64,000 bases of DNA from Podospora bellae-mahoneyi (Eukaryota > Ascomycota > Sordariomycetes > Sordariales > Podosporaceae): NCBI RefSeq assembly GCF_035222275.1, contig NC_085884.1, positions 4,154,001 through 4,218,000 of the forward strand, in the 5' to 3' direction. The notes beneath the pieces are model-generated. The model worked only from the letters and a program-made list of their open reading frames with translations, was not told the DNA's origin and searched no databases. Below, piece after piece: positions 23,672-34,679 of the stretch. Both the position numbers and the translations under genes were made by a program. Every line of letters starts with the position of its first letter. Position 1 is the first letter of the stretch.

Positions 23672-25089
23672 CTTGAAGGATTGGGCGGTGCTGACTGAGG
23701 GTGCGTCAAGTCATGTTTACACTGACGACGGCACCTACATTTTAACTTCTGATGCTCGCCCGGCCGTCGTAGCAATGGATCGTCGAAAGTAGCACCGGCC
23801 CTGGATGCAATTCTCCAACTCAATTTATCCAGACATCCACTTGCTTGGGTCGTCCCCCATCTTCCCCATCTCCCCCTCTTGCCAAGATGCAACGTCCTCC
23901 AGGGGTCAGATTCCACCACTCACGGGCCGTCATTGGTCTCTTTGTAGCCATAAACCCTAGCATATCCACTTTGCCCAACGGCTCGTCCCCGCGATACGAC
24001 CAAATCTAGACCAATCCGGCCGTTATGATTCCTGGTGCTATTCAGCCTGTTGTTGGCGAGTTGAACATTGCCGGCTCGGCAGCGTGATGGGCTTGCCCCA
24101 GTCGCGTAACATCATCAGGTCGGATGGAGCCCTCGTGCCGAAGTCACCAGCTGGGCAATATCGCCAGGCCCTGCACGCACGTGTGGTGTGCCCTCCCGCC
24201 ACCCATCCTTCGGGTGGGAGGCAGGTACAGATGCAGGTTGAACCTCAGATGGTTACTTTCCTCGTGGTATTTTTGGGCCAGATGCTTCCCGACGCCATGA
24301 GGTTTGCCGGGTCGCTTGCTACGCGGGGCCTGGTGTGCTGACAAAGTCCGGAATCATCGGCGCGGTTCCCATTGCGTCGTGCGAGCGGTCAATGACCTCG
24401 GGTAGGTGGAGATGAAGCTGGAGACCATCGTGGAGCATCGGGCTTGACGTCATCTTCGGGTCTTGAGAAAGCTGGAGGGCATGGTGAACGGCCAATACTT
24501 TCGTCTCTGTCGTGGAATAAGCATTGAAAGGTGACTGTAACAAGTGTATCCTACCGTTTCAGAGGATCCTGTCGCAAGAATATTGCCCGAGATTTCGGTA
24601 TGTTGAGTTGAAGTGTTGGAGGTGATGGCCCTGATGGGTGCCTGGTGGAAGTGGGGGAATGGTTGGTTGTCACCTGGAAGGTGGGGTCCCGGACAACACT
24701 TACCGATAATAATATCGATGTATTGAACCATATTGGAATCTGATACTGGACTTCATGGCATGTGTCCATGGGGGACACAAAAGAATGACAAGTTCTACTA
24801 ACGGGGCCAATCTCCCTTAGTTGTTGAATCCCCGTCTTGGGGAGAAACATAAATGTGGGTTTTGGGTCAATACTTCGTAGATGAGCATGAGGTGATTGTA
24901 CGGGGACAGGTGGAAGCAGCGAACGGAAGAGAGTGAAGAGTGTTTGGAACTGTTTGTATTGGTGTAAGCCAAGAGAGAAAATCAGAGGACCCAAACTGAG
25001 AAGCCTTGGTGTCCCCGAGACCATTCTTCACGGACTTCCTGATTAACTGTTGATCTCTGTGCAGGCAACCTGTAGGTACCTCCAAAGCC
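23672..25089. other. Gene-poor region upstream of GH67
   Basis: Contains the GH67 promoter; no TATA box was seen within 120 nt of the start. The remaining open frames are short, unspliced and lack protein character. Confidence 0.45.
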
Positions 25090-25275
25090 CTAGTGTTTCT
25101 TGTCTTGTTTCCCGCCACCCCCTCCCTTCCTGCTGTTGCCCGTAGCATTGCTAGAGGTGTTCTTGCTACTTTCTCCGGACTTTCCACTGTCCTTCTTGGA
25201 CGACTGCTGCTTGGTTTTTGCTTTGTCTTTGCTGATGGCTGGCTCAAGAACCATGACTGTAAGTATGTCTGACAT
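25090..25275 (-). CDS. Small lysine/serine/glycine-rich ORF, 61 aa
   Basis: A short protein with a hydrophobic first 14 residues (MSDILTVMVLEPAI) followed by a Lys/Ser/Gly tail ending KQDKKH. No known motif. The low-complexity tail could equally be a chance open frame over G/C-rich repeats. It stands alone between long gene-free stretches. Kept as a weak candidate. Confidence 0.25.
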   Translation of the reverse strand: MSDILTVMVLEPAISKDKAKTKQQSSKKDSGKSGESSKNTSSNATGNSRKGGGGGKQDKKH

Positions 25276-26985
25276 GGCTGATAGGAGGTATAGGGTTCCT
25301 TGATGAATTGATGCGCTTTGTATGATGTGATTTGTGAGATGCAGGTTTTGGATCTTGTAACGCAGTGATGTTGAGTTTGGTGTGGGAAAGCTACACAGAA
25401 AGCTACCTACTTGAATAGGTATAGTAGGTTTATATAGGTAGATAGGTAGATACTAGAATAGCCCTCAGGGTCTCAGGTTTCGCGTAACCGCAATTATGAT
25501 ATCTGTCCTGCTCCTAGGTATCGTGATCTCTCACCTGCCTCGCTGCGTGGCGTATTGTTGGCAAAGTGATACTCACCTGGTGCTAACGAAGAGCAAAGTT
25601 CAGTTGGGAGTCGTCTTCTGGCGCCATTGATGCCGCGGGTGATATCACTCAAAGGCTCCACTCTGCCATCAGGTCTTGGGAAATTACCTCGCGACAACGG
25701 CATGTTTCAAGGTTCTACACGTGATCTGGATGAAAGACGGGATGGCAGCGATCTTCTTCTCAAGAAGCCGTTTCAAATAGCCTTCAGGACTACGAGAGTT
25801 AACAGTCATTCGTCGAGGACGCAAGAGATCCATAGCTTGCGATCCCAAGATGCTCGCAAATATCCATCGTATAGATGTAGGCGGGCTAGTCAGGCTCCTT
25901 GTTATACAGACTTACACACTTTCTATCTTGGTCTCTCACGGTCCAACATCCCGCGCAATATTATCTACCTTCAAGAACTTGTATCTGAGGAGTCCAACAG
26001 AACAGAATCCAACTCGCAGACCCAAACAAGATCCCACAGGCCAATTCTAAACCGAAAATCTGCCTCCACGTCATAATTACAAAAACAATGTTATCCCTTT
26101 AAAAAAAGAAGGGGGGGGAGGGGTCATGGACTGGGGACCCAAGGATGAAACTTCTTCAAGAGCTCCAGTGTCAGGGAGCAGAGATCGCCGTGACCAAGGG
26201 ACAGGTGACAAACAAAGAGCAAAGGGAGAATGACCCAGAACATGAGGGGGAGCACACAAACGGGAAGTCGATCCAAAATGCCAGTTGCAGGTAGACGGTG
26301 GTTGCCTATTGTTAAGACCTTTGGTCTGGTGGATAGGGGCCTTTGAATACAACCCCGACGCTCGCCACCTGGTTTTTAGACGTCTTTCTTACACTGTAAA
26401 TGAATCTCGAGTGGAATTTCAGTGCTCTGTGCTCTGGTCAATAGTGTGAATTAGCTACGTTCTTGTCTTTGCACCACCCAAGTGACCGAGCTGGAAAACA
26501 AAATGGTAGGATGAAAGCATTCCTCTCGACAGCCCGAACAGCTTCTGGGGTCACACAAATTTTGCTCACACGCCACGTGTACATCCATCATGTGGCATGC
26601 CCCACGCTGAATCGACCTTGGACTTGACGCCTTATTGGGCATCTTGCCGTCAACCACCAACTAGCGCCGAATGACTACCATGACACGAGATAGTTTTTCC
26701 GACTCTCAAATTTCTTCAGAATATAAGGCGACCACCATAACAACAACAAATCGTCGATGGTTGAAGATATCCAGAATCGCTACCTGAACATATCAACCTG
26801 AGGTACCAACGTGCTCAAGACTACCTACCTACCTTATCGTATATATATTTTGATCTCTAACACTGAACACCGCTTGAAAGCGACTGCAGCCTTATGTCGC
26901 TTCACATGTTCAAGCCTTCATCCACAACCTTTGATCACCGCCGAGCACCTTTCTTCGCTGCCCCTGTCATTCAGAGCCATACACA
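25276..26985. other. Gene-free region with microsatellite-like sequence
   Basis: No gene recognised. Around 25420-25460 the sequence is built from TAGGTA/TAGATA units. A run of A then G lies at 26101-26119. Confidence 0.45.
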
Positions 26986-27156
26986 ATGTCCTCCATGATC
27001 CTACCCGAAGAGGAGGAAAGGCTTCGCCGCATAGCCCGCATCGCAGAACAAAGCGCAACCGCCGAGCGCAAACGGTACGAGGAGGCCAAGGCGCAGAGGG
27101 AGAAGGAAGAGAGAGAGAGACAGGAAAGAGAACGGGCTGCCCAGGAGAGTAAATAG
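26986..27156 (+). CDS. Micro-ORF: 56-aa charged helical protein
   Basis: ATG in good context (ACACAATGTC) opens a 56-aa frame ending TAG at 27154. After MSSMILPEEEERLRRIARI the protein is almost wholly Glu/Arg/Lys/Ala, as in a single long helix or coiled coil. No introns needed. No family recognised. The start context and uniform helical character support it, but it is short. A longer ORF in another frame over the same bases is basic and less protein-like. Confidence 0.4.
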   Translation: MSSMILPEEEERLRRIARIAEQSATAERKRYEEAKAQREKEERERQERERAAQESK

Positions 27157-27842
27157 GGGTGTAGATATGGTTGGAAAGTCCCAGATGGTGAGTGCTTCTC
27201 ACACGCAGTTATGAACGTATCTTGACAGTTGGCGAGCGTCAGCTAACAACATTTTCAGGAGAAGAGTCGGCTTCACTGTCGGGCATGTGTGCCCGAGACA
27301 ATCAGTTCTCCCTGCTGCTGCCAGGTGCTCTTCAGTCTCACTTGGGGCAACAAATCATGGATCCCCAATAACTACCTACTTAAAATCGCTGATACGGTGA
27401 ACTGGAGAGGCCGGAAACGCCTCCTTCTAATGGGTCCAAGTGCATGTGTGTTGGTGCCCAACACCTCAGCGACCACAGCTGGAGCCTGCTAATTTGCAGA
27501 CTCATGGGTAGCTATCAAATGCCATGGATGCTTGGCGGCTCGACACTTCTGGTCTGCTTCTATTTCCTTCGTGCCATTTCGCCTTAGCAATGATCAAAGC
27601 TAGGGTAGTTGCGGTTAAGCCGTGGTGGGCAGACGTGGTGGGGATCGGGTCTCAGTGTCAATAGGCATCTTTCTCGGCCAAATTCGATCTATATAAGAGA
27701 CATGATACGAGCAAGAGAACCAAGTTGGATATTCTTCCTGTCAGCTTCTCAACATTTCTGAGCCGTCGTCCAAGTTGTTTCTTAGGCCAAGCGATCTGTC
27801 AAAACATCCAAGTTTTCCCAAGACCTACTTTAACCTCCAACG
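27157..27842. other. Intergenic, promoter of the 192-aa gene
   Basis: No gene. A TATA box sits at 27690-27697, and the roughly 120 nt before the ATG at 27843 look like a 5' leader. Confidence 0.5.
27690..27697 (+). promoter_or_regulatory. TATA box
   Basis: TATATAAG, 146 nt upstream of the first ATG of the 192-aa gene; places transcription start near 27720. Confidence 0.5.
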
Positions 27843-28508
27843 ATGGTGAGCCCGGGAACCTTTAGCCCTGTGGGTATGATGCACCAGCAGGGGGTCATGA
27901 CAGTGAGCACACATGACAGTTGATCAGTGAATAGGGATTATGGTTAATGGCTTGCTGCAGCCGAAGCAAATCGAATCCTTAGAAAAGCGTATTCCCAACT
28001 TGAGGTTCCGAACGCACGTGTGCAGGTGAACCAAGATCACGACGGAGTTACTACATTCTACTTCAACGCCGGCGCTGGTATGGACACGAACGGTTGCATA
28101 TTTCAAACCCACAGTGCCTCGACCACGGCCTCGATACTCCATATGGCGCAGACAAAGGGGGCCGAGATCCAGCAGGCAAATGTCGACGTTCTCAGCGTAA
28201 AGGCCAATGTGCGGGTGGAAACGGTGGCTGGTGTTCCAGTTCATTATGGAGCTGACGCAGGGGTGTACCTCGCCGACGCTGAAGCCGGTCCTTTTCACGG
28301 CACTCTTGGGTTAGCTGCAGACACTGCGATAGGATGCAGAGATCAGTCAGTTGGATGCAAGGCGCTGGGTTGCGGGGTGAGGGTAGGAAGGGTCTGCGAA
28401 ATCTCGGCCTTGGGCAGTGGCTTTGGAATTGATTTTGGGAAGTTTAAATGGCGGGTGACCAGTCGATATGGCGGCCTCCTTGCCATGTGGTCGGTATGTC
28501 TTTTATGA
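27843..28508 (+). CDS. Unrecognised 192-aa Ala/Val/Gly-rich protein
   Basis: A 31-nt first exon (27843-27873, MVSPGTFSPV) is spliced over an 86-nt intron (GTATGA donor, CTGCAG acceptor) to 27961-28508; the phase-1 join AEANRILRKAYSQL keeps the frame. The body alternates small and hydrophobic residues (VHYGADAGVYLADAEAG, LGLAADTAIG), then a motif LGCGVRVGRV followed by SGFGIDFGK. This repeating beta-like texture recurs in small fungal proteins of unknown role; I cannot name the family. The last 20 residues (from FKWRVTS) look unlike the rest and may not be native. Promoter, ATG and splice agree, so a real gene is likely. Confidence 0.6.
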
Positions 28509-29261
28509 CAGGGCAAATATAAAATAGGCTATGAATGGTTAATGGTGAAAGTTTGAACCGACGTTGAAAAATGCTGTGGCAGCACAGGCGGGAATTGTCA
28601 TCGAAGTATTCTTGTATCGGCCACGACAACTCCCAGTTGACTTACACGATAAGTATGACAGTGCTACCGGGGTTAAGAACTGCACTCACCACGATGCTAG
28701 TTGAGATACGGAGATAGTGCCAGTTGGAACCTGGTGGAGCATGGCCGGCAGAGAACCGCAAGGAATACATCTATATCTAATATACCTACGAGATTCCAAG
28801 GACGTCGAAGGCCCGGGAACGATTTTTGCTGAGTGCTGGGGCGATAGGGAGTCTGGTGGGCGGTGAACTCGCTGTGCTGTATTTATTGCTCTGGGGGTTG
28901 TACGACCGGAAGACTTTGTGGAAAGGAAAGCTCCGGAGGACAGCGTAGGAAGGTTTGAGGGGGTCGATGGTGCGGACGGCTGCCAGGTACAATTTACGAG
29001 TTGGATGGTAGAGGGAATAGACTTTCTTGGTGATGGAAGGTTAATAAGAACCCGAACCCTTATCTTCCAAACATGCATGTGGCGGATAACTGTGCCAAGA
29101 GCGTTGCCGGCCGGCGGTGATGTGCCTGCCGCCAAGTGGGGCGCAAAACACCTTGATGATTGATTGACTCTGGCTGACCGGGGACCAAAAAAAACATCGA
29201 AGACCGTTTCTTCCCCTCGGTTGGATCCGCCAATTCTGCGTATGCATTTTTCACGTCGCCC
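28509..29261. other. Intergenic upstream of the mitochondrial factor gene
   Basis: Nothing gene-like. Short overlapping frames on both strands only. Confidence 0.45.
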
Positions 29262-31934
29262 ATGTTACCAGTCCGCCATGTTGCACAGGCAACTTTTCTG
29301 CGCTCCCTCTCCACCAGGCGCTTGATCGGTACCATCGCCGTGGGCCATCATCGCATTCGCCTCCCATTGCCCCTCCAAGTTCGACATTATGCGCGCTTCA
29401 CCGAAGATGTCTCGCTCGAACATGTACCACTCGAACATGCACCGCTCGAACATGCACCGCTCGAACATGTCGCCGCCGAACTCATGCCCAAAGCACAAAA
29501 ACAGAACATACCCACGAAAGACAAACCGTGTCGTTTTGCTTGCCCCGTTCCTACCTGCGAATATGCGACAAAAGGGTTCACCAGGAGGCCCAACCTCAGA
29601 AGACACATCGAGCGAGTGCACCAGAACGAAAGGGCATTTCCCCTTAAGGACTTGCTCGCGGATATAGACGACAACCCAAGATTAGTGTATCCAGACCTCG
29701 AAGCGTTGAAAAGCGAAAAGCTTTCAAAACAGCGTTCCGGCCGCAAGAAGGTTGTTGAACCGGAAGCGCAACCTCTTCCCGAGACAGATGCCGAACCATC
29801 ACCCAAAGCAGCGCCCTTGCCAAAGGAGGATTCCACCACTGCATCAACTCTTGGAAAGCTCCTCGGCGCCTTGGACAACGAAACGCCCATCAAGCGGCGG
29901 GGCAGGCCCAAAAAAGTCCGCGACGCCGAACCGTCCCCCGAAGCTGAGCAAGAGTCACAGCCCGCTACCTCGGAAGAACAACCAAAACCAGCCCGCAGAC
30001 GCGGCGGCCGCCCAGCTGGATCAAAAAACAAACCCAAAGACCCCGCGAAACCCCCCAAAGAAAAAAGAGCATACGTCAGACGCTCCGTCAGATATGATCA
30101 TCCCCAACCGGAAGTCACTTTCAAGGCTGACTGCGTCAACACGACATACCTCTACGATGCGCTCCTTGACACGGGGATGTGGGGTCGGCGCAACACCGCG
30201 GCCGCGAAGCAGAGGAGGCTAGAAATGAGGAAACACGCTGACGTGAAGAGGGTGAATATCCTCTCGGAAAAGCTCTGCGATGATGTGTTGGGGTATATGA
30301 AGCCTGGTCTGCTCGAGAGGCATAAGGGGTGTGACATTATTGACATCAACCCTGGGGCGGGTTTGTGGAGCAGAAAGCTGAATGATTTGCTGCAGCCTAG
30401 AAAGCATGTGCTCGTGGAGGAGGACTACAAGGTTTACGAACCGTTTCTGAAGCCGTTGGTAGAGAGGGAAGGGGTCGAGGTGTTGGAGGTTGCGTGGGCG
30501 CTTTGGGCATCGTTGTTTGATGCGCTGGAGGAGAAGGGTGCGTTGGCGGCGCACCCGGTGCGGAACTATCAGCCTGATGAGACGCCGGAGAGGAACGACT
30601 CGTTGCTTGTGGTGATGAACATGATGACTCTCGACAAGAAGAGGGTGGGGGGGAGGAGGATGGGGAGCATGACGGCCATGATTTTGTATCAGTTGATCAA
30701 TTCGGTGAGGCTGCAGGGGTTGTTTCAGAAGTATGGGTTGGTGAGGATGCTGATTTGGGTGGATGAACATGAGAAGGCGCAGTATTTACCCAAGACGATC
30801 CAGAGGAGGAAGGCGGGGGCCATACAGGCTGAGCTCTCGCTAGATTGGGTCACCGAGGTGGCGGGAGTCGAACACCCGAATGGTGGCAAGAACTATATCT
30901 ACAGGAGGGACAAGCACATCGACATGGAGGGTATGGGCCAGGTTCTGGAGAGGATGAGAAAGGCGGGTCTCAAGGTGCCGGAAGGGCGAGAGACGGCGCT
31001 GTTGAAGAGCTGTTTGGAGCTGGAAAAGGAGGGAAAGTCAGTTAAGGCTGGAGAGCAGAAGCCGGCGCTCGCGGCAAGATATGAGCTGGGAGAGGAAGAG
31101 TGGGAGAAATTGAAGGAGACCAAATCGAAGGCGGGCACATGGACAACGAGAGACAACGACCACCTGCACCGGAATACGTGGTTAAAGACGCAGACGGAAA
31201 AGAAGCAAGAATTCCTGTACGAGTTGTTGATTAAGCTGGACGAGCTGACGAAACTGAAGCTCCAAGTTCTGGAAGAGGAGAAGGAGGGCAAGCTGGCGAA
31301 TGCTGCTCAAAAGAAGTTTGATAAACTCGAGGCCGAAATGAAGGAGCAGTGGGAAAGCATCGACCCGATCTCGAGAAGCAAGTTTTTGGTTGCGCGAGAC
31401 AACTTGAGGGCTTTCAAGCAGCCGCCGGAGCTAGGACCTGTGCTCATGTGGGACCGTCGGCAGTTTGAGCCGCTGGTGGTGCAGCCGGAGGAGTTCTTGC
31501 CAGCGTGTGACGGGGCTTTGTTGGACATTCAACCCAGGGCGATGGAGCCGACCTTGCGAGCCAAATGCGAGCATGGGTCGAAGATGTTTGACCAGATGGA
31601 CCTTATCATCCGGAGTCTGTATCTACAAGCCTCTGCGCCAATATCACAGGCGGTGGAGGGTCTGTGGCCTGGCTCAGGGCAGGGCGTGGCGGAAAAGATG
31701 AGGAGCCTCCGCGATCCTGCCCTGGGAGGGACGCCGGTCAAGGGCCCTATAGGTGAGCTTGACCTGAGGGCACTGAACAGGACGCAGATTGTGGAGCTTG
31801 CGGAAAGGTGGTGGCAGTGGCCGTTTAAGCCTAGCTTTCCCGAGTTGGTCGGGAGATTGGGCGAGGGGGAGGAGGAAAATGTCGATGGAGAAAATGGAGG
31901 AGGGGCTACCATGCTGGGGCACATGTTCGATTGA
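29262..31934 (+). CDS. mtTFB/rRNA dimethylase-like mitochondrial transcription factor
   Basis: Single exon, 890 aa. Residues 1-23 (MLPVRHVAQATFLRSLSTRR) look like a mitochondrial presequence. A 5-residue repeat LEHVP/LEHAP follows at 52-71. A C2H2-like finger uses C94, C99, H115 and H120. Two AT-hook-like motifs are RRGRPKK near 212 and RRGGRPAGSK near 247. The Rossmann methyltransferase core resembles mtTFB/Mtf1 and rRNA adenine dimethylases: motif I IIDINPGAG at 359-367 and motif II LVEED at 384-388. The C-terminal third is charged, helical and linker-like. By family it would help the mitochondrial RNA polymerase open promoters. The finger and AT hooks are unusual additions for this family. 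Product assignment rests on motif I and overall layout. Confidence 0.75.
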   Translation: MLPVRHVAQATFLRSLSTRRLIGTIAVGHHRIRLPLPLQVRHYARFTEDVSLEHVPLEHAPLEHAPLEHVAAELMPKAQKQNIPTKDKPCRFACPVPTCEYATKGFTRRPNLRRHIERVHQNERAFPLKDLLADIDDNPRLVYPDLEALKSEKLSKQRSGRKKVVEPEAQPLPETDAEPSPKAAPLPKEDSTTASTLGKLLGALDNETPIKRRGRPKKVRDAEPSPEAEQESQPATSEEQPKPARRRGGRPAGSKNKPKDPAKPPKEKRAYVRRSVRYDHPQPEVTFKADCVNTTYLYDALLDTGMWGRRNTAAAKQRRLEMRKHADVKRVNILSEKLCDDVLGYMKPGLLERHKGCDIIDINPGAGLWSRKLNDLLQPRKHVLVEEDYKVYEPFLKPLVEREGVEVLEVAWALWASLFDALEEKGALAAHPVRNYQPDETPERNDSLLVVMNMMTLDKKRVGGRRMGSMTAMILYQLINSVRLQGLFQKYGLVRMLIWVDEHEKAQYLPKTIQRRKAGAIQAELSLDWVTEVAGVEHPNGGKNYIYRRDKHIDMEGMGQVLERMRKAGLKVPEGRETALLKSCLELEKEGKSVKAGEQKPALAARYELGEEEWEKLKETKSKAGTWTTRDNDHLHRNTWLKTQTEKKQEFLYELLIKLDELTKLKLQVLEEEKEGKLANAAQKKFDKLEAEMKEQWESIDPISRSKFLVARDNLRAFKQPPELGPVLMWDRRQFEPLVVQPEEFLPACDGALLDIQPRAMEPTLRAKCEHGSKMFDQMDLIIRSLYLQASAPISQAVEGLWPGSGQGVAEKMRSLRDPALGGTPVKGPIGELDLRALNRTQIVELAERWWQWPFKPSFPELVGRLGEGEEENVDGENGGGATMLGHMFD
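29415..29474 (+). repeat. 15-bp coding tandem repeat, four copies
   Basis: Four units of CTCGAACATGCACCG (first with T for C, last diverged) inside the mtTFB-like gene. They encode LEHVP, LEHAP, LEHAP and LEHVA. Confidence 0.9.
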
Positions 31935-32722
31935 GGTGTTCATGTCTAAAATGTATATATACCTTGTATTTGATTTGTACACTATATATATCTACTTGAC
32001 TCAAAAACATGATGACCATCATCATTGAAATTCCCGCCAAGTCAAGTTTCGGCTTAGCGGGGACCAGGGTTGTTAGGTAAGCAAACCATTGAAACAATAG
32101 GGAGCTGAAAGCCAGGGTTTATGCGGGGCGTGGTTTTTTTTGGGGCGTTCCAGAATTGCGGTTATGGGGCGTGCACTTGGCAGCCAACGGCCCAGCCTGC
32201 AGCAGCCGAGCAGCGCGCCGCCCCCCGGGCCCCTATCTCATGCATCTCAGCTTTTTGACCTACCAACCATTCTCGGCCTGCCCCACGACACACTCCTTAT
32301 TACTTTTCTTCCGCCGTTACCAATTTCTTTCCTACACTCCTTTGCTGTGACACTGCATTCCCTTGCAGCCGACGACGATACCTCTTTTTTGTATTTGTGG
32401 CATTTCGAACCTGTTGTTTCGGCCTTGTAACTTGAAGACGGCGCGCCACGCTTCAACGGCGTTTCCAATTGACACCGACCCCGGATTTTACCTACCACGC
32501 CATCGCAACCCAATTCCCCAGACCTTTTTGTTCCATCCATCCCCCAACCGACCGACCGACCGACCGCGATCACGAACTGCGCGTACCGGCGTCCGAGGCA
32601 ATCCCAGCCCCCTACGAGAAGGAGCCGCGAAACCTCTTGCCCCTTCCCATCGCGACCCTCTACACCCGGACTACACGGCTATGCCAAACTAATATCCTCC
32701 CTCCTCGCCCTACCTATCAACA
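31935..32722. other. 3' flank and long leader of the GT90 gene; (ACCG)5
   Basis: No gene recognised. The sequence before 32723 is pyrimidine-rich, like a fungal promoter and leader. Five perfect ACCG units lie at 32547-32566. Confidence 0.5.
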
Positions 32723-34679
32723 ATGGCCTTCCCCCGCCGACCCTCAGCTTTCCTCCGCTACCTCATCCCCGCAGCTCTCATCCTCTGCGTGTTCTACGTT
32801 TTGACGGGACAGCCAGGCTCAGACTTTGCCTCCCCCCAAAACTTCCGCCGTCCCTGGGCCGGCTTAGGAGCCCAAAAACATCCAATCGAATACCTCATCG
32901 ACTCGGGAGAAAAAGAGTTTGCAAACAAGATCTCCCGACAAAGCCACACCATCGCCGAAGCAGCAGCTGCCTACCGCCAACGTAGAGGCCGGCACCCTCC
33001 GCCCGGGTTTGACAAGTGGTTTAAGTTTGCGCAGGAAAAAAATGCGGTTATTGTGGAGGATTTCTGGGATCAGATATACCATGACTTGGAACCGTTTTGG
33101 GCGTTGGAGGCGCAGAGGATAAGGAAAGACGCGTGGGATTTTGAGATGAGGATCGAGGTTAGGGATGGGAAGGCGAGTAGTGGGAGTGATTGGTTCTGGA
33201 CAAAGATTTGGTTGAAGATGATTGGGACTGTGGAGGGGTTGTTGCCTGATATGGATATTGCGCTTAATGCGATGGACGAGCCGAGGTTGGTTGTGCCTTG
33301 GGAGGAGATTGATGAGTTGGTTGGGAGGGCGGGGCAAGAGAAAAGGATGGTGAGGGCGGAGGAGGTGGTGACCGAGTTTGAGAAGTTGGCTAAGCCGGGG
33401 GAGGGGCCGGAGAAGGATTTTGAGACGCCGAAGAAGGTCTGGGAGGGGAATAGTAGGTTCATCTGCATGGGCAGTGGTGTTGCTTGGAGAGTGATGATGC
33501 TGACGAGATGCTGCGACAGAACACTACTGGTTGATCGCCCGCCGCGGGTGCCCGCCTACTTCCCTTGCGCGACAGTCGCCTGTTATTACTGACTTTAACC
33601 GCACCCCGTTGATCAAGTCGTCCTTTGCGCTGCCTCACATGACGGAGGGTTATGTCTCCAACTATACCTTGTCGACCGATTTTTGCCATCAATCGGACCT
33701 CCAAGCCCTCGAGGGCGTCTTTGTCGAGCCCCTCTCCGTTTCGGCGACAAAAACGCTGTTTCCCATGTTTGGCGGCTCCAAGTTGGCTGTCAACAACGAG
33801 ATCCTCCTCCCGGCACCAATGTACTGGAACGAAGAGGAGCGCTTCATGGGCTCCCAGGGGGCGGATATCCCGTGGGAAGAAAAAGAAGACGCGGTCATCT
33901 GGCGCGGTGTGGCTACCGGCGGAAAAAACAAGGAGGACAACTGGCGCTCGTTTCAACGTCACAGATTTGTGGCCATGAATAATGGGTCCAAGATTACGCT
34001 CGCGGAGCAGAAGCAGCTTGAGCCGGTGAACTTTGCGCTGCCCCCTAAAGCGTACGGGTTGAAGGCGCAGAAGAGGGGGAAATTGGGGGAGTGGGTGGCG
34101 AGCTGGTCGAACGTGCAGTTTATTGACCTCATGTGTGGGATTAAGGGCCAGGGCGTGAGGTGCAATTACACGGATCAGCACTTTGAGGTTACAAAGGGGA
34201 TGCCGATGGCGGAGCAGTTTAGGAATAAATATCTGCCTGACATTGACGGGAACTCGTTTAGCGGGAGGTATCTGGGTTTTCTGAGGAGCACGAGCCTGCC
34301 GATCAAGGCTACGCTGTGGAGGGAGTGGCACGATTCGAGGCTGGTGGCCTGGAAGCATTTTGTGCCGATGGATAGCCGGTTTGGGGATTGGTATGGGATA
34401 ATGGAGTTTTTCTTGGGGATTGATGGGACGGGGAGGGATGAGGTGGCGAGGAAGATTGCGATGGAGGGGAAGGAGTGGGCGGAGAGGGTGCTGAGGAAGG
34501 AGGATATGCAGGTGTATGTGCTGAGGTTGCTGTTGGAGTATGCGAGGGTTAGTGATCCGAGGCGGGGGGAGATGGGGTGGGTGGGGGATTTGCTTGGGGG
34601 GGAGGGGACGAAGGGGAGGGATAATGAACTGGTTAAGGATGGAGAGGGGGAGGTGGGAAGTGCGGCTGGGGAGGCTTGA
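32723..34679 (+). CDS. GT90 (CAP10-like) glycosyltransferase
   Basis: Exons 32723-33452 and 33520-34679 around a 67-nt intron (GTAGGT donor, GCTGAC branch), 629 aa; the join AAT-A|AA-CAC gives NKHYWLIARRGCPP in frame. A short cytosolic tail and signal anchor (YLIPAALILCVFYVLTG) make it a type II Golgi protein. The luminal region has the CAP10-type blocks: DFNRTPLIK, a core with DAVIWRGVATGG, and the conserved C-terminal GNSFSGRYLGFLRSTSLPIKAT with EWHDSRL. Cryptococcal relatives are beta-xylosyltransferases of capsule; donor and acceptor here are unknown. The last 50 residues are Gly/Glu-rich and poorly conserved in appearance. Confidence 0.9.

Noticed and set aside
30219-30770. 183-codon minus-strand frame
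   Set aside because: Antisense to the mtTFB-like gene; His/Pro-rich shadow.
33459-34358. 299-codon minus-strand frame
   Set aside because: Antisense to the GT90 exon 2, which carries conserved motifs.
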